A stretch of 8,131 bases of DNA from CBDFLA01 sp965248915 (GTDB lineage: Bacteria > Pseudomonadota > Alphaproteobacteria > M2410). The position numbers and the translations under genes are program-made. The notes under the pieces were generated by a model. That model was given only the letters and a program-made list of their open reading frames with translations, made no database searches and was not told the origin of the DNA. The first letter of the stretch is position 1, and each line of letters starts with the position of its first letter. Location: assembly GCA_965248915.1 (NCBI GenBank), contig CBDFLA010000004.1, positions 1 to 8,131 of the forward strand, written 5' to 3'. Of the stretch, positions 6,497 to 8,131 are shown in pieces.

Positions 6497-7489
6497 ATGA
6501 AACATTACGTCATAGGAGGAAACGGGTTTCTCGGTAGAGAGCTTGTCAGCAAGATTCTCACATCAACAAACGACTCAGCATATGTAATCGACCTGGATGA
6601 AGGTCCATCCAAGGACCTCCTTGCTGGAAACACCCGATTTTCTGTTGGAGCGGGCGATATTTCCGATGCTTCAACTTTCGAGGGTCTAACACTGCAGTCA
6701 GATGATGTGGTTCATCATCTCGCATCCAAACTCATCGTGCCGAATCATCCGAGGACGAATAGGGATGCCTATTTCCGGCAGTGCGCGGTGGAAGGTACCC
6801 GTAACATTCTAAACTGGATGAAGAAATCCGAATGCCAAAATTTGGTCTTTTGGAGTACAGATATGGTTTATGGGCCTGCTCTCACGGTGCCCCGTCCTGA
6901 ATCTCATCCCAGACACCCATACGGTCCCTATGGGCGTGCCAAAGTTGCGGCGGAGGACCTCATACTTGAGTATGTGGATGACTGTGCCATTCGATGTACA
7001 ATTTTTCGGCCGCGATTGATCATCGGTCCTGGGCGGTTGGGCATCTTCGAAAAGCTGTTCCAATTGGCGGGTCGCGGAATTCCTTTGCCATTGATCGGCA
7101 ATGGCGCCAACCGTTTTCAGTTTGTATCAGTGTCAGATTGCGCGGATGCCTCACTCCTCGCTGTGGAAAAAGGCTGTCCGAATGCTGTGTACAATCTCGG
7201 ATCGAAGGACCCACCAACTGTTGAAACTCTTACGAAAGAGTTCGTCCGATTGAGCGGGTCGAAATCAAAGGTTGTCAAGACACCCGCTCGCCTTGTTAAA
7301 CTGATGCTGCGATTGTTAAATGCAGTTCACTTGAGTCCAATGGATCCAGAGCAATACGAAATCGCAGACGCGGATGTTACATTAGACATAACTGCTGCGA
7401 CTGAGGAGTTAGGATGGTATCCCAAAGACAATGATCTGGATATGCTGTTGGCGGCCTATGATAGCTATCAAAGGGCAGACGGTCATTGA
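6497..7489 (+). CDS. NAD-dependent epimerase/dehydratase, extended SDR family
   Basis: Predicted 330-residue cytoplasmic oxidoreductase of the PF01370 type. The Rossmann nucleotide-binding motif is IGGNGFLG (6-13). An acidic residue at the end of the second strand (D32 in VIDLDE) favours NAD over NADP. VHHLASK (72-78) follows. The catalytic residues are S120/T121 in FWSTDMVYG together with Y145 and K149 of the YxxxK motif in PYGPYGRAKVAAE. RPRLIIGPGR (171-180) and VYNLGS (231-236) are typical of the substrate-binding half. All catalytic residues are present and the length is normal. It follows the small membrane protein by 38 bp and overlaps the HAD gene by 4 bp (TTGA). The Shine-Dalgarno sequence is weak. 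Usual substrates are NDP-sugars; in this setting it could instead act on a polyprenyl-phosphate pentose, or make a separate sugar. This cannot be decided from the sequence. Confidence 0.85.
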   Translation: MKHYVIGGNGFLGRELVSKILTSTNDSAYVIDLDEGPSKDLLAGNTRFSVGAGDISDASTFEGLTLQSDDVVHHLASKLIVPNHPRTNRDAYFRQCAVEGTRNILNWMKKSECQNLVFWSTDMVYGPALTVPRPESHPRHPYGPYGRAKVAAEDLILEYVDDCAIRCTIFRPRLIIGPGRLGIFEKLFQLAGRGIPLPLIGNGANRFQFVSVSDCADASLLAVEKGCPNAVYNLGSKDPPTVETLTKEFVRLSGSKSKVVKTPARLVKLMLRLLNAVHLSPMDPEQYEIADADVTLDITAATEELGWYPKDNDLDMLLAAYDSYQRADGH

Positions 7490-8037
7490 ACGAGTCAATC
7501 CGCAATATATTCGTAGATCTTGATGGTACACTTGTTCAGCAGGACATTTTTCGATGCGCATTACTAGAGCTTCTGCGGCGCAATCCCTTGAATCTCATTC
7601 TTGCCGTAGTTTGGCTGGTGCGTGGTCGTACGAACCTCAAAATGAAGGTAGCTAACGCTGTCGACCTCCAAGTTGAGCACCTCAAATACGTGGATGAACT
7701 TGTGCAGTATCTCTTTGAGAGAAAGAGAGACGGCGACAGAATAGTGTTAGCAACAGCGGCGCACCGCGTTGACGCCGAGAAAGTTGCATCTCATCTGGGG
7801 GTTTTTGATCATGTTCTGGCGACGGACGGCAATCTCAATCGTAAAGGTCGTGAAAAGCTTAGAGCCATAAAGGACCTGATAGGAGACGAACACTTCATAT
7901 ATGCTGGTAACAGTGTAGCAGATCGCCCAATATGGGAGGCCGCAACACGTGGTATCTTTGTCAATGCGCCAGAGCGTGATATCAGGAGAGCAAGGGGACT
8001 CGAAAAGATCGAGCTTGTCATTACAACAAACAGATGA
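7486..8037 (+). CDS. HAD-superfamily phosphatase, likely partner of the UbiA enzyme
   Basis: Predicted 183-residue soluble phosphatase. It starts at TTG 7486, overlapping the epimerase stop; AAGGG at 7471-7475 is a plausible ribosome site and no ATG lies nearby ahead of motif I. HAD motifs in order are FVDLDGTL (D11 nucleophile, D13 acid/base), VLATAA (T90), NRKGREKL (K120) and YAGNSVADRPIW (139-150, D146). The first acidic position of the usual GDxxxD motif IV is Asn142. The helical stretch LLRRNPLNLILAVVWLVRGR and the YAGNS..D..IW ending closely resemble the N-terminal HAD domain of the large proteobacterial HAD-UbiA fusion proteins. Here the two halves are separate genes in one operon. The natural reading is that it removes the 5-phosphate of polyprenyl-phosphoryl-phosphoribose made by the UbiA enzyme. 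The reaction is inferred; the HAD family is clear. Confidence 0.83.
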   Translation: MNESIRNIFVDLDGTLVQQDIFRCALLELLRRNPLNLILAVVWLVRGRTNLKMKVANAVDLQVEHLKYVDELVQYLFERKRDGDRIVLATAAHRVDAEKVASHLGVFDHVLATDGNLNRKGREKLRAIKDLIGDEHFIYAGNSVADRPIWEAATRGIFVNAPERDIRRARGLEKIELVITTNR

Positions 8038-8039
8038 GT

Positions 8040-8131
8040 ACTGGATTCACCTCACCCCGCACCCTAGCCTGTTTTAAGAACTTGACGACGAGCCTCTTGT
8101 CAGGAAAATTGCAAAGGGACGGTGAGGAAAT
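8040..8131 (+). repeat. Direct repeat, right copy (methyltransferase leader, cut by window end)
   Basis: This is the second copy of the 1012-1103 sequence, beginning 2 nt after the HAD stop codon (8035-8037). It keeps the TTGACG element (8082-8087), the AAAATT element (8105-8110) and GGTGAGGA, and stops two bases into the predicted ATG at 8130. A second methyltransferase reading frame is therefore expected to start at the window edge. Whether it is full length or truncated like the left copy cannot be seen. Confidence 0.97.

Noticed and set aside
1012..8131. End overlap of a circular contig or an assembly duplication as the cause of the direct repeat
   Set aside because: The copies differ at two positions, and the left copy is preceded by unrelated GT4 sequence, so a simple end-overlap artefact does not fit well. 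A misassembly across diverged repeats cannot be fully excluded without reads.

Overview
The window looks like bacterial chromosome carrying envelope or glycan biosynthesis genes. The protein families (GT4 glycosyltransferase, a UbiE-like methyltransferase, a membrane-anchored PQQ sugar dehydrogenase fused to cytochrome c, and a UbiA/HAD pair) suggest an alphaproteobacterium or a related Gram-negative. That assignment is by family resemblance only. No rRNA, tRNA, transposase, integrase or CRISPR array was seen.

Layout: (i) 1-984 is the 3' part of a cytoplasmic GT4 glycosyltransferase, cut by the left window edge. (ii) 1012-1830 is a leader and the first ~214 codons of a SAM-dependent methyltransferase. 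It loses its native C-terminus near 1741-1747 and runs antisense into the end of the next gene. (iii) 1748-4903, minus strand: a GT87-type membrane glycosyltransferase followed by a membrane-anchored glucose/sorbosone dehydrogenase with a C-terminal cytochrome c domain. (iv) 4904-5118 is a divergent intergenic region. (v) 5119-8037, plus strand, is a tight four-gene set: UbiA-type polyprenyl-phosphate transferase resembling DPPR synthase, a small SMR/ArnE-like four-helix protein, an extended-SDR epimerase, and a HAD phosphatase. (vi) 8040-8131 is a second copy, 90/92 identical, of the methyltransferase leader, stopping two bases into the expected ATG.

The main structural observation is that a compact six-gene block (about 1748-8037) lies between two copies of the same methyltransferase leader. 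The left copy is truncated at its 3' end. The right copy begins 2 nt after the last stop codon of the block. This is the pattern expected if a circular DNA carrying a 5' methyltransferase fragment entered by single-crossover homologous recombination. A tandem duplication with a 7028-bp unit would look the same within this window. The bases just after 8131 would decide between them.

Functionally the block reads as a lipid-linked pentose module. UbiA would place phosphoribose on a polyprenyl phosphate, the HAD enzyme would remove the phosphate, the SDR would epimerise the sugar, the small membrane protein could flip the lipid-sugar, and the GT87 enzyme would use it on the periplasmic side. The dehydrogenase-cytochrome could oxidise a sugar there. 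This resembles the mycobacterial decaprenyl-phosphoryl-arabinose pathway, but no FAD-dependent DprE1 homologue is present in the window. The pathway assignment is inference; the individual enzyme families are well supported.
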